Shown here: positions 50,551 through 61,789 of the stretch, piece after piece
How positions within the stretch are numbered: position 1 is the first letter of the stretch
Layout of the letters: every line of letters starts with the position of its first letter
Assembly: GCA_029339505.1 (NCBI GenBank)
Contig: JAQISU010000210.1
Span: forward strand, 8,122,501-8,186,500
Origin: Unio delphinus
Lineage: Eukaryota > Mollusca > Bivalvia > Unionida > Unionidae
Direction of reading: 5' to 3'
DNA: 64,000 nucleotides
Program-made: the position numbers and the translations under genes
Notes under the pieces: generated by a model
What the model was told of the DNA's origin: nothing
What the model saw: the letters and a program-made list of their open reading frames with translations, nothing else
Database searches by the model: none

Positions 50551-50552
<2 letters not shown>
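49741..50552 (+). repeat. 3' LTR
   Basis: 812 bp, TGTTACGG...CGTAACA. Relative to the 5' LTR it has an extra 'cctacag' after 'gtcaacag' and a shorter T-rich run near its start, with few substitutions. Confidence 0.95.

Positions 50553-50630
<78 letters not shown>
50553..50630. repeat. (TA)n tract at right edge of retrotransposon
   Basis: A TA run of about 75 bp, starting 'aaatatat', which mirrors the 'gaaatatat' before the left tract. Confidence 0.95.
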
Positions 50631-50634
<4 letters not shown>

Positions 50635-50875
50635 AGACCTCTAGAAATTAAAGTTTGTCCAGTAGCAAGCATTGTTAGGTATATAATCTATATGAAGAGC
50701 ACAAGTTTTATAAATGTTCATAAACAAAACTGGGGCCCAAAAGATTTGTGAAAAGATGGCACATGGACATTCATGGATACCACTAATCATTTAATCTTTT
50801 ATCTTCTGGATTAATACCATTTCACAATTAAGCTACAGTACAGTTCAAATGTTGTTTTTTTTATTCTACAAGAAA

Positions 50876-51835
50876 CATTGACCTTGCATTCAGCAATGAA
50901 ACATTCACCCCACATCTCTGTGGTGAAGTGCGAGATCATCCATGAAGTTGTGGATACACTTATCATGCAAGGGTTTCATCAACTTCTGCTTCATTCTAGT
51001 GAAGACGCTGGGTGCAATCTGGACTCAGCACAGCATGACCAACCATTGGTAGGTTAAACCAGGAGTATCAAAAGTGAATTTTGCCCTATCCTTCTTCCTT
51101 ACAGGAATTTGCCAATAACCCTTGAACAGAACCAACTTCGAGAAATATCTCACTTTCGAGACAGTTCTGGGTCAGGTAGCATATCAGCCTGAAATTCCAC
51201 ACCTTCTGGTATTCAACACAAAACCAATGTGTACCATCCTTCTGCACTGGGACTACCGGATACATGTATTGAGTTGGCGGGTTCGATTACTCCTGGAGCA
51301 ATCATCTTCTCTTCCCTTATGAATGGTCATTTCATGTGGGCAAGGGGTATACTTTCCGCTAGACTGGCCAGTTGTCCATCCATAAGCTTTACCCTGAACT
51401 CGACAAGTGACATACTCCCGGATATTTCCGTGAGCACATCAGAAATACCTGGCCAGCATTGTCTATATCTCTTCCCACTGTACTGCATTCCACATGGGGT
51501 CACACTTCACGTCCGAGGGTGTCTCAGCCCTTGTTAATGGATGGTGCAGGACAGTGTTTGAATCCTCAGCTTCCTCGGTGACGACCATGTCAACGATATA
51601 ATCGCCCATGGTCACTCTTTCTCAGTATCTCTCAAGGAGATTGGCATGGTACAGCTTCTGTTTAGTCAGAGGTCATATCTGATCGGTTTGACCTCCGACC
51701 TTCTCGGTTCAGATGTTCAGGCCCCTTCAAGAAACTTGCAACTTGTTGTGCTCTTGGGACAACAGCAACAACACCTTGTCCCCTACCTCATACTGGTGTC
51801 GTTTTGTGCGTTTGTTGAAATTCTTGGACTTTACA
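50876..51835 (-). pseudogene. Degenerate Ty3/gypsy reverse transcriptase, minus strand
   Basis: On the minus strand, pieces of RT occur in order: WPFIREEKMIAPGVIEPANS (about 51280-51340, the usual 'GVIEPSNSPYAS' region), then 'CVEYQKV'-like sequence, and near 50920-50950 KCIHNFMDDLALHHRD, which includes the FMDD form of the YxDD catalytic box. Frameshifts and stops separate them. It is a fossil from a different gypsy lineage than the element at 44587-50552, and the opposite-strand open frames are shadows. Element ends were not found. Confidence 0.6.
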
Positions 51836-52058
51836 TTAATTTGGTAAAATTCAAGGCAAATAAATCAGCATTTATGGATACGTATTATAGTGTTTGCATC
51901 ACCTGTACTTAAATAAGTGGATAGAATCTGAATCAATGTGAGATGGTAGAATTTGATCCTAACTGCTAACAGGCTATTTACTCTTGAATTATATATTTGG
52001 CTTGATTGTCTTATACTATGAATTCTTCAGTTGTATAAACTGCTGTCTTTATTTTCAG

Positions 52059-52607
52059 AGTCAGAACAGGATTATCGACTACAACGGCTTGCCAAGGTTC
52101 TCATTGAGAAACAAGTGTGGAGTGAGGCTGCTGATGAGAAACAGGTTGTAATTTTTCACGAAGGTGCGATCACTGACATAAGTGCACAGGACTATGTTGC
52201 AGAAGAACCAGACATTGTTTCTCCTGATCCTGACTTGCTCAAAACTAGTCAACAAATAGGGTCTTCTGGCGTTCTGAGAAATCTTCCAAAGTCTAATGCA
52301 AACACGATGGTTATATCAGAACCTGGAGAAAATGTTTCCAGTGAAAGTCATATGAAGGATCCCAACAGAGAAATTTTACAATTGTTGCAAAAGAATGCAG
52401 ATAAAATAAAAAATGATCTAGGCACATATGCACCTTTGACGATGTGGGACTTTGCAGGCCAATATGCCTTCTACACAACACACCAAATGTTCCTGTCAAG
52501 ACGTGCCATATACTTACTGGTTTCAGATCTCAGTGGACATATAGACGATATTGTAGATGATGAAATTTACTTGGACGAGAAAGGCAAAATGGAGTGCAGA
52601 GTGCGTG
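52059..52607 (+). CDS. Exon 4 of beta-propeller-Roc GTPase gene: Roc linker and G3
   Basis: Acceptor 'tctttattttcag' and donor 'gcgtg|gtgagt', phase 1 on both sides. The exon encodes 182 full codons. The first part (SEQDYRLQRLAKVLIEKQVW) continues the GTPase; a loop of roughly 110 residues rich in Asp, Ser and Asn follows, and then G3: TMWDFAGQYAFYTTHQMFLS with DxxG, and RAIYLLVSDLSG. In LRRK2 the same region reads DFAGREEFYSTH, so the resemblance to Roc domains is close. Gln follows the G3 Gly, the residue that in Ras is Gln61 and helps hydrolysis, while LRRK2 has Arg there. The long insertion between switch I and G3 is unusual for a Roc domain. Confidence 0.92.
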
Positions 52608-52754
52608 GTGAGTTTAGAGCTGCTATTACTGTGTGATGATATATTACTTCATTCTTTACTAGAGCATAACTTTAATTAGATATCACAATGTTAGTCACCT
52701 ACAGTATTAAAGTTGCTTTTTTCAGGATTACAAATTTACATGCCCAGTTCTAAG

Positions 52755-53175
52755 TGGCAAATCAGAATTTCTAATGGTGTATTGAAGTTGCCAATTTGTT
52801 GCCCAGGTTGACGATGCTGTTTTAGGGCTATCAATTATTTCTCTATAAGGGTCAGGATGGCAAAACTACATGTTTTGGGCAATCATAGCTATTACTGATT
52901 CAGGGCAAGCTTGACAAATATGAATTCAGGACATGCTGGAGATATACTAATTTGGGGCAAGCTGCCTATGCAAGTTTCTGATGGGGCCTGCTGGAGAAGT
53001 AATGATTTGGGGTCTGCTGGGGAAGAATTTATTCAGGGTCTCATGGGGGAAGTATTGATTAGGGGCATGCTGGGCAAGTAGCAATTCAGGAGAATCTGGG
53101 CAAGTTCTGATTGAAGGAATGTTGGGCAAGTACTGATTATGGGCATGCTAGGTACTCATTCAGGACTATTGGATG
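52755..53175. repeat. Degenerate tandem repeat, about 32-35 bp
   Basis: Recurring 'ctgggcaagtactgattnagggcatg' phrases, diverged. Confidence 0.6.
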
Positions 53176-53945
53176 AAAAGTTGATTACTTTATGTGTATT
53201 TCCAATGTTGGTCATGATTATATAAATATTTTGAACAAACCTTTCAAAAAATGAGAGACATTTTTAATTTTACTCAAGGTTTCTTTGAACAAGTATTCAA
53301 AAATATTTCAGGCAGTATTTCTTTGCTGACAAATTTTAAGGACAATGTCAGGCAGTGATTAGTATTAAAATATTTCAAGCAGTGTTTAGTGGCTGAATGA
53401 AGAAAAAGTACATGTCTTTGAGTTTAATTTTCCAAACACTTAGCTTGGCATCACATACGTTCTTACACTAAGCCTGGCATCACACACGTTCTTAAACTTA
53501 GCTACTATTCCATCCAAAATATCAATTCAAGCAACTTCAGCACTCGTGTTAATCTCATTACCATCTTCATCAATTTGGCATTTTACCCCAAAATACATGG
53601 GCAAAGTTTGCAAACAACATTTTGTTTTAAGTCTCAATGTGTGTTGATTTCAAGGTGACACTCACTGCTTATTTTGCTACACTAGGAAACAATTATGAAA
53701 GCTAAATTTGTTGTTGATGTACCACATGTGCAACACTGGGTCTTTTTCCCTCTGAATTCAGTCATTGTAAAATATCAACATATTTTCTTCCAATTCAGCA
53801 GCCAGTCGAAGTCTTTGTACTTGCTGCCAAGCTATTGTATCATGTTCTTTTGATGTACTCGAATGACAACATGTACATCTGGGGGCCTTTCATCCACTGA
53901 ATTCTGTCATTGTAAATATCAGCAAACACATGATTGAATTGATTG

Positions 53946-54165
53946 CACTTATTTACTGAAACCCATTCAGGCATTGTTTATTTGTAAATTAGACTCTAAC
54001 ACTTATTTACTGAAACCCATTCAGGCATTGTTTATTTGTAAATTAGACTGCAACACTTATTTACTGAAACCCATTCAGGCATTGTTTATTTGTAAATTAG
54101 ACTGTAACACTTATTTACTGAAACCCATTCAGGCATTGTTTATTTGTAAATTTGACTGCAACATT
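53946..54165. repeat. 54-bp tandem repeat, four copies
   Basis: 'acttatttactgaaacccattcaggcattg' units start at 53947, 54001, 54055 and 54109. Since 54 is 18 codons, a repetitive open frame appears, but it has no start context or family resemblance. Confidence 0.9.
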
Positions 54166-54357
54166 ACATTTTTTCATTTTATGAATATTTGTGCCATCTT
54201 AAAACATTTCATTCTGTCATAGATTCATTTTAAACTGTCTTGAACTGGATTATTCATAAAGTCAGTACTGTTGTATAAAATGTCATAATTATTACAATGT
54301 AAGTTGTTTTATCTGTATTCAGATTGTTATTGATACATTTTTTCCTGATCTTTTCAG

Positions 54358-54482
54358 AATTAGTCGAGGTGTGGATGAATTCTGTTCATTCCTGTGCATC
54401 AGCAGACAATGAAAGCATGAATTCTAAAGTCATCCCTCCCCCAGTTATTCTCGTGGGAACCCATGCTGATGCTTTACAAGAG
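54358..54482 (+). CDS. Exon 5 of beta-propeller-Roc GTPase gene: Roc G4
   Basis: Acceptor 'cctgatcttttcag' (phase 1) and donor 'caagag|gtaaaa' (phase 0). The exon encodes LVEVWMNSVHSCASADNES, a serine/asparagine-rich loop, and PPPVILVGTHADALQE. The hydrophobic strand and THAD correspond to the G4 guanine-specificity motif, as THLD does in LRRK2. The 'EVWMNSVHS' helix is the usual element before G4 in animal Roc domains. The exon fits exactly after exon 4, and the combined G1, G3 and G4 motifs leave little doubt that exons 3, 4 and 5 belong together. Confidence 0.9.
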
Positions 54483-54647
54483 GTAAAACATGTTTTCCTT
54501 AATGTTAGTTAAATACTAACGCTTTTCACTGAATTGGTACCTTATTGTGTACACAGTATGATTCTTCAGGAGTTCATCAATTCGTAACTTCATCAGGTAA
54601 GACTTGCACAATTATTGGATTGGATCAGAGCACAAAGTTTAGTTGCT

Positions 54648-54858
54648 GTAGGGTTTAACACTGTTTTTCAGCACATAATAGGCTCTACATCGTGACCAGT
54701 ATTAATGGTGGAGGAAGAACCCAGTAAGACCACTGGAAAGAACCAATGACCGACGGGAAGCTATTGGCAAGCTTTTCAATACCTACATTGGCTGATTCTG
54801 AGACTCGAACCCAAGTGGATAGGGGTGAGATGGAGAGCACTTTAGACCACTCTGGTCC
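54648..54858 (-). mobile_element. tRNA-derived SINE, minus strand
   Basis: On the minus strand: 'gggaccagagtggtctaaag' head, 'cttgggttcgagtctcag' B box, 'cggtcattggttctttccag' and 'cttcctccaccattaatactgg' body and 'gtgttaaaccctac' end. Same family as 4721-4973. Target duplications were not clear. Confidence 0.8.
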
Positions 54859-54959
54859 CAAAAATGTGGTGATCATTAATAAGTAAAATACATAGTAATG
54901 GACTATAATTGAGCCTTTTGATAATCAATTTATAGTTGTTCCAGGTTTGGACAGAACAT

Positions 54960-56990
54960 TATATATATAAACATGCTGTGTTCTCTCACTTAAGTATGTA
55001 GTAAACCATTAAGTTGTGCTTTCATCACATTAGTAACTTTCCAGTTTCTTCAAAATGGTGTCATGATCCACCATGTTCTAAACTTTTCTGAAAATCTACA
55101 AATAGAGATCCTATTATTCAGTTTTTGATCAAGGGCTTGAAGCCATGTATCATTTAGAGTAATCAAATTAGTCTCACATGAATGATTCTATCTACACATG
55201 AATGATTCTATCTACAGCCTGATGATTAGGGTGTAACAGAATTTGGTTTGTTCAATATGACATAAACGGTGATGGATATGTTTTTCAATCAATTATGACA
55301 GGTTTTGGTTGTATTGAATATGGCTAGAACCAGATTTGTGCATAGCCATTACTTTTGCAGTTTTCCACATTTTGGGGACAAATGAGGTTGCAATGTTTAA
55401 ATTGATTATGAATGTTATGCTATCCGAAATATCTGAGACAGAAGTTGTAATGAGTGGTGCACCAATCTGATCAAGTCATGTAGCTTTCTTGGTATCTAGT
55501 TTATTGAGACACTTTTTTAACAAAGTTTCTTTAAACTTGTGGAATAAAGAAACATGCCTTCTTAGTTCTTGTAACTTAGTTTTAAAAAAAATCATCAAAA
55601 ACATTTGCAATGTCAGTGTTTTCAGTAACTGCTGTCATGTACCGGAAGTGAGTGAATTTTATTTGTTTGATCTTTGTATGTGTGTGTGTTACCCAATGTG
55701 TTCATTTAATACTTTCCCAATGGAGTTTGTGTTGCTCTTTGTGTTTTCAACCATTGATTGATATAAACATTTTTAAGCATTTTTAATTATACCTGTTCTA
55801 TTATTTCCCCAAGTTTTATTGTGCATGGTTTCCCATTACCTTCAATTAATCTAGTTTCTCCACAGTATCATGGATTTCATTAGGACAGCAATTAGGTTGG
55901 ATTGTATACTTTACGCAATTTACTTTCGTTGGTGCTCACTTAGAGAATACTCCATCTGAGCTTCATCTATGTCATCTAAATTTTGAATCATATCCCACTG
56001 AACTGTTTATAGTTCATTAAAATAAAATAATCCTGATTAAAAATTTTGAATGATCTGTAAGTGATACTTTTTTGTGTATTTTTCCTATTTCTCTTGCATT
56101 TATCCTGTCTTGTTAAAGACATGGGACAGTGGTCACTATGACCATCATTTGGTACATTAAAGCAAGTCACATTGTCTGGTAGATTGGTATCAATGTGATC
56201 AATAAGAGTGTGTGATATTTATGTTATCCTTGTGAGATCATTTACCAGATGGACTAGGCCTAATGATTCAATACGTTCCATCTAGTTGTTTTTAATTTGA
56301 GTATTCAGTTTGTCCTTTTTCATATCACAGAGGATATATGTTTCTTTGTCCTGTGCAAGGACATTATCGCTTTGTTTAAAAAAAGTTATCCTTCCAAATT
56401 ACTTTGGAGGAAGGTTGTCTATAAAATGAAACCAACTAGCAATGATTTTGCATTTCATTTGGAGAAATTTCCACCCAAAACATTAAATTTCATGTGACAC
56501 CAAAGTCAGGATGCTTTTCTGCATTTACATCTTCCATAAGGTATACCACAATATGTTCCCCTGCTGTCTCTCTGTCCCCGCGTATTTGGTTAGTGAAATA
56601 GATTATCATTGTGGTTAGCATTAAATTTGGTTTCAACGAGTCCTAAAATATGCATATTAATTTTCCTTGGAAGACAACATTAGCTTAATCTGTTCTATTT
56701 ATTTCCAATATATCTTGTATATTTGGACTTCTGGAAACATGACCACTATGATACTATCGCTTAACCAGCTTGAAGCAACTCTTCCGTTTTTGTTCAGTTG
56801 TTCTTGTCATATGTGCTTGTTGTCTGCCTTCATCTACATTATCATGTTTCATGATGGATTGGCTGTTTAGATCATATGTGTTTCTTCATCTTGTTGTTTT
56901 GGAAATGAGAACAATTAGAATTTTTCTCAGCTGTCTTGCTCCACTGTTAGGATGTCCTTTGTGCTTGAATTAACCGCCATCATGTGATCG
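54960..56990 (-). pseudogene. Fossil LINE, minus strand (endonuclease end and RT start)
   Basis: On the minus strand, HTLIDHIDTNLPDNVTCF followed by NDGHSDHCPMSLT (about 56100-56220) is the C-terminal part of an APE-type endonuclease, including the SDH catalytic motif. Further on (about 55290-55480), DQIGAPLITTS, IINLNIATSFVPKMWKTAK and IEKHIHHRL give the early RT motifs, and VDHDTILKKLE (about 55060) the next one. Frames change several times, so this is an old inactive copy of a CR1/L2-like LINE. The ends are not defined. Confidence 0.65.
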
Positions 56991-57199
56991 CTAGTTAACC
57001 CGTTTATTATATGATGGACCCTATTGAATTGCTTTAAACATTCCTTGGCTCCTCAATGTGCCCATGACTAAATGAACTGGGACTACATTACTTAAATATA
57101 AACGGAAGCAAAATAGCAAACGTTTCAAAGCAGGCTGGCATAGAACAGGAATAATAATTCTTGCTTTCTCCCTTTAAAAATTCAGCCATGACTTTAGAT

Positions 57200-59650
57200 A
57201 ACTTGATGCAAATCTGTATTAAATCGTCAACTGTTGTCAACTATCCCAGAGATAATACTGCATATTACATTAATCAATGCCCAATCAGTAGGACCACTGG
57301 AAAAGTGTACAGAAATAGTTAATTTTATGAACGGTCAGAATATCGATGTCTTCTTCCTGACAGAAATATGGTTAAAACATCAGGTGATGAGCTCAAGTGC
57401 GTGGATCTAACACCCAATGGTTACTACATCAAGCCGTTCATAAATAAAATATCTCAAATACAACAAGAGTCCAAACAACCCTCACACTGAACAAAGGTCA
57501 GTCCATTTGTTCTGCTTCTACCAACCTCCACCTAGCCGAAAAAAACAAACAAGCTGACTGAATCTCTTTTTGGAGCAATTTTCGAATCTTCTGGAGTATG
57601 GAAATTCAATAGGTGGCGTCCTAATTTTTCTTGGAGATTTCAACTTTCACTTTGACTCACCTGGAAACCGATACACATCAAAACTCCTTGAGTCCATTCA
57701 CGTTTTCAACTTTAAAGAGTCAGTTAACCAAAACCCACCCATAAACATGGTCACAATTTAGACTGGATTTTTCATATACCTGATTAGAATATTCTACGGT
57801 CCACCCTTGTATCCCATGAACTTGCACCGGATCACCTCTGCATTATATGCCATCTGTATGTATCAGTCCCTTTACCTCCACCTTTGTTTAAGAGAAACCT
57901 CTGTTATGATAAATAGAACCAAACTAATGCATGACATCCAAGCAAACCTAACAACTTTCTAACCTCTTACAGCAGAACAACTCAATAGCTGCCTGCATCC
58001 AGCCACCAGATACAGAGTATCAATTAAAAAGTCTTCTCCTAGGCATACCAGTGTAAGGGACCAGTTTATCACTGCCCAAAGAGACCGCCGTAAAGCAGAG
58101 AGGCTTCGGCTTTCAACCAGACTCACTATTCATAAACAAATATATGAAGCAGCTAAGAAGAATGTTACAAATATAGTCCATTTAGCCAATTTAGACACTA
58201 CAATACTAAGATTACGGAAAGTTACACCTGCACAGAGTTCTTCAAGATAACTAACATACAAATGTACACCACTTCTAACTACATTCTCTTCCATAGATCT
58301 TCCAGACCTGTTTGCAAATCTTTTCTGTGACAAGGTATAAACCATTAGAGAGAAGCTTAAGAACACAATTTCAATTCACTCATCGTCACAATACAGTTAA
58401 AATACAGAATTTCAGCGACAACAGTTAGAAGCATTGAACCTGTTTCTATGGATTTAGTATGGACAATCCTGATGAAGTGTGCACCAAAGTCATGTGAACG
58501 TGATCCATTTACAACATCACTTCTGCTTGAGGACTTAGATCCAGTATTGCCTTCACTGATGTTATTAATACCTCTATCACATCTGGGGAATTCCCATTCA
58601 AAACTGCCATTGTAAATCCTCTGCTGAAGAAACCAACAGTTGACCATAACGGTTAAAAGAACTGCCACCCAGTTTCTAATCTCCCATTCATATAAACACT
58701 CTTAGAAAAAGTTGTTGTAACCCAACTGGATTCTCATCTGAATTAGAACAGTCTATTTAGCAATGTATAATCTGCATATCGACCTTGCCACAGTACTGAA
58801 ACTAATCTTCTGAAAGTATTTAATGACATTCTCTCTGCTTTGGATAGCAGAAAGATTACAGTCCTCACCCTTTTTGATTTGTCTGTAGCCATTTACACAA
58901 TATACTATGATACATTCACCATCTCCAGTATGTATTTGGCATTCACAATACAGACATACTGTGGTTCAAGTCCTACTTAGTCAACATGACACAAATTGTA
59001 TCTGCAAATGGAATACACCCCAACCCAGTTGATATATGTTGTTGTCTGTTCTTGGACTTGTTCACTTCATTATATACACTCAGCCGCTCTCATGTGTCAT
59101 AGATCATCATCCACATCTCACCAATTGTATGCTGATGACACCCAAATATACAAGTCTAGCCACACAACTAAAGTTGATGCTACCATCCATGGAGTATAGA
59201 GGTGCATTTCTGATGTGAAATCATGGATGACAGGTATCAAGTTGCAGATGAAAGATGAGAACATGGAGACCATTTTGATCACAACACAAATACTTTCTCA
59301 TTCGCATCCTTTACCTCAAACAATAAATATCAGCAACACCAACATTAAAGTCACACAGAATGGAACCTAGGTGTTACTCTGTCCAGTACTGTCATATTGT
59401 ACCAACATGTCATAAACATATGCAAGACTGCATATCTTGAGCTGAGACGCATCAGCTCCATTTGCAAATATCTTTTTTAGTTGATGCCACTAAAACACTT
59501 GTTTATTCATTAGCTCTGGCTCATCTCAATATCTACTCCAGAAACATCAAAATGTTAAAAACAGCTCCTCAGATCATCTTTAGAGTACCATGATCAGAGC
59601 ACACCTCCCTGCTGCTTGGTACCCTACACTGGCCATCCATTGGATACAGA
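57200..59650 (+). pseudogene. Fossil LINE, plus strand (endonuclease and RT)
   Basis: Pieces in order on the + strand: INAQSVGPLEKCTEI with IDVFFLTEIWL (57270-57375, endonuclease N-terminal motifs), LIFLGDFNFHFDSP (57615-57660, the GDFN motif), 'TIHKQIYEAAKKNV' (about 58130-58170), 'LLKKPTVDHNG' and 'LEKVVVTQLDSHL' (58620-58740, RT), 'LTLFDLSVAIYTI' (about 58865), 'HQLYADDTQIYKSS' (59117-59160, the YADD catalytic box) and 'HWPSIGYRIKHKL' (about 59630). Many stops and frameshifts. The arrangement is CR1/L2/Rex1-like. It lies head to head with the minus-strand LINE fossil at 54960-56990. Confidence 0.7.
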
Positions 59651-59659
59651 ATCAAGCAC

Positions 59660-59820
59660 AAACTTTATTCTCTGTGCTATGTTTCACTGATGGTCAGTGG
59701 TATTTCCGGGGGGTTTTCCCTGGTTCTTCCATTAACATTGGATGCCATGTATAGCCTCGTAAGCTAAAATATCGTGTTAAACATTTCACTAGAAGAGTGC
59801 GTTAAACACTTCAAAAAACA
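59660..59820 (+). mobile_element. SINE 3' part abutting the LINE fossil
   Basis: 'ggtatttccggggggttttccctggttcttcc' and 'atgccatgtatagcctcgta' match the body and tail of the 4721-4973 SINE. The tRNA-like head is missing. It lies just after the last recognisable LINE codons. Confidence 0.65.
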
Positions 59821-59849
59821 ACTTTCCTCTTCAGTTCTGCAAACACAGG

Positions 59850-61060
59850 TGTCTAGAGAACACTACTTATGCTACGATGGCTTTAAATATGATGCAACCT
59901 TCAAGAAGATATTTTGGTGAGGTAATGGTATCAAGTGTTTCTGACCCAAAGATGGCATCCTTTAAAACTGAGAAAGAATCATTTTGAAGAATGAATTTAT
60001 GGCAACAAAGTTGGCATTCTTTATTTCACATTACAAGCATGTTGAGCCCAACAATACAGAACAGAAAAAACTGATGCTACAAGTTGCTCATCATGACCTA
60101 AATACTGTTGTCATTACCCTTCTAAAGAGGTTTTGTTATCCCAGAAAAGATTGAGGAAATCAAAACAACAACAGACAGGGTTACATTTCAAAATGACTGA
60201 CCAATTAAATCATGTAACCAAATACAAGGATGCTGTTGGCTCAATAGCAGAGTCTTTTTTATTTTTAAAAAAAAGTGAGTCAGCTACTGAGCTTGGAATT
60301 TTTGGATGCATGCTAAAGTATACTTGTTTGTTTTGCTGACAAGTTACTTAGAAAAGTGAAAGACATGGCATGTCTTGGCAATGCCGTCATTTTAGAAAAG
60401 AAAAGCCCAATCAGAGACTAAATTGAATAGAAGCATACACTGAACAGTCAGAAAGAGAAAGTTCTGTATCAGTTGTTGTGATGCTGTTCTTAATTAAAGA
60501 GTTTTCAGCATTTGTTTACTCTGCCATTACCAATGGATCACTTGAGTCCTTTTAAGGAATCCTTTTCAAGAAATAAAGCATGTGATCTGACTTTTCAATT
60601 ATGACAGGCTTGCTAATCAGCAGCAACATTCCAACCTTTGGTAAGTTGTGAAGACCTTTCTTGTCTTGTCACATGGTCATGCCACTGTTGAGAAGGGGTT
60701 CTCCATTAATAAAGACATTGAAGAGATAAATATAGCAGAAAGAACATTGATTGCCAAAAGGGTCATTATTGATGCCGATAGAGCTGCTGGAGGAATCAAT
60801 AAACTTGATATCACCCCATGGCTGCTTATCAGTGTCATCAGTGCATACAGCATGAATAAGGCATTTTATCAGGAGAGAAAAGGAGACGAGACAATAACAA
60901 TAGGAGAAAAAAGCCTTGGATGAGGAAATCATTGATTTGAAAAAGAAACAAAATCCGCACTAATTTATGATATAGAAACAATGAACAGTTTAGCAGATGA
61001 CTATGCATTAAAAGCTGAACATCTGAGACATAATGAGAGTGAGATTCAATTAATCTCATG
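59850..61060 (+). pseudogene. hAT-related coding remnant (C-terminal dimerisation-like region)
   Basis: A decayed coding stretch. The most recognisable part is 60640-60925: VKTFLVLSHGHATVEKGFSI, then NKDIEEINIAERTLIAKRVI and DITPWLLISVISAYSMNKAF, which resembles the C-terminal region of hAT-type transposases and derived proteins, where 'LSHGxAxVERGFS' is characteristic. Weaker coding-like sequence precedes it (from about 59880) with several stops. It is either an old hAT copy or a retrocopy of a domesticated gene. The small hAT element at 61963 is separate. Confidence 0.55.
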
Positions 61061-61426
61061 GAATGAAAATAAGATTCAAATAATCTCGTGCAATCAAAAT
61101 GGCTCAGATTGTACTCAATTGAAACAACACTCAATTGGAACAAACATTTATAAAATCTTGCAAATGTTTCCACTGACAAACAATATAGTTATCCCATATT
61201 CTTGGGTGGGCCACTCAGACCCGTCATGGATCAAATTAGTGGTTTCGTCTTTGTATGGCCTTGATGGTTACATCATCGTTCATATCCATATAGACATACA
61301 GATGGCCAGACAGCCAGCATGTTATACCAGCACACACACATTTGTATAGACAGCACACAGTTCTCAGGAATTGGGTTAGCACAGTTGTATTTCCATTCCC
61401 ACCTTTCATTGATCCACCAAGCACAC

Positions 61427-61450
61427 ATACATACATACATACATACAGAC
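61427..61450. repeat. (CATA)n microsatellite
   Basis: About five CATA units. Confidence 0.9.
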
Positions 61451-61789
61451 ATGTAAAGACAGCTTAGAGTCAGCTCTATATCTTGAGAACGAAAATGGAG
61501 ACCATTCACTGCTTGACAAGATGCAATGACCAGTGTGTCAGTTTATAAAATAGACCTGTCCCAAATCCGCAGGAGAATGGGTATTACTAACAGTGAAATA
61601 CTTGTATATACCATGCTTTTAGTTTCTCTCACTGCAAGTGATCTCTGACAAGATACATGCTAGTTCAGTTGCTTCATAGGTAACGTTATTTCTTGTTTTA
61701 TTCTGTGACAAACTGAAATTTCCGATGGAACAGTAGCTAAGTGTAAGAAGGTGTGTGATGCCTAAGTGTCTGGAATAATTACTAACTTG

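Noticed and set aside
51122..51912. Plus-strand open frames at 51122-51912
   Set aside because: The minus strand reads as a decayed gypsy RT with an FMDD box, so these are antisense.
53974..54222. Repetitive 82-codon open frame
   Set aside because: Produced by a 54-bp tandem repeat whose length is a multiple of three.
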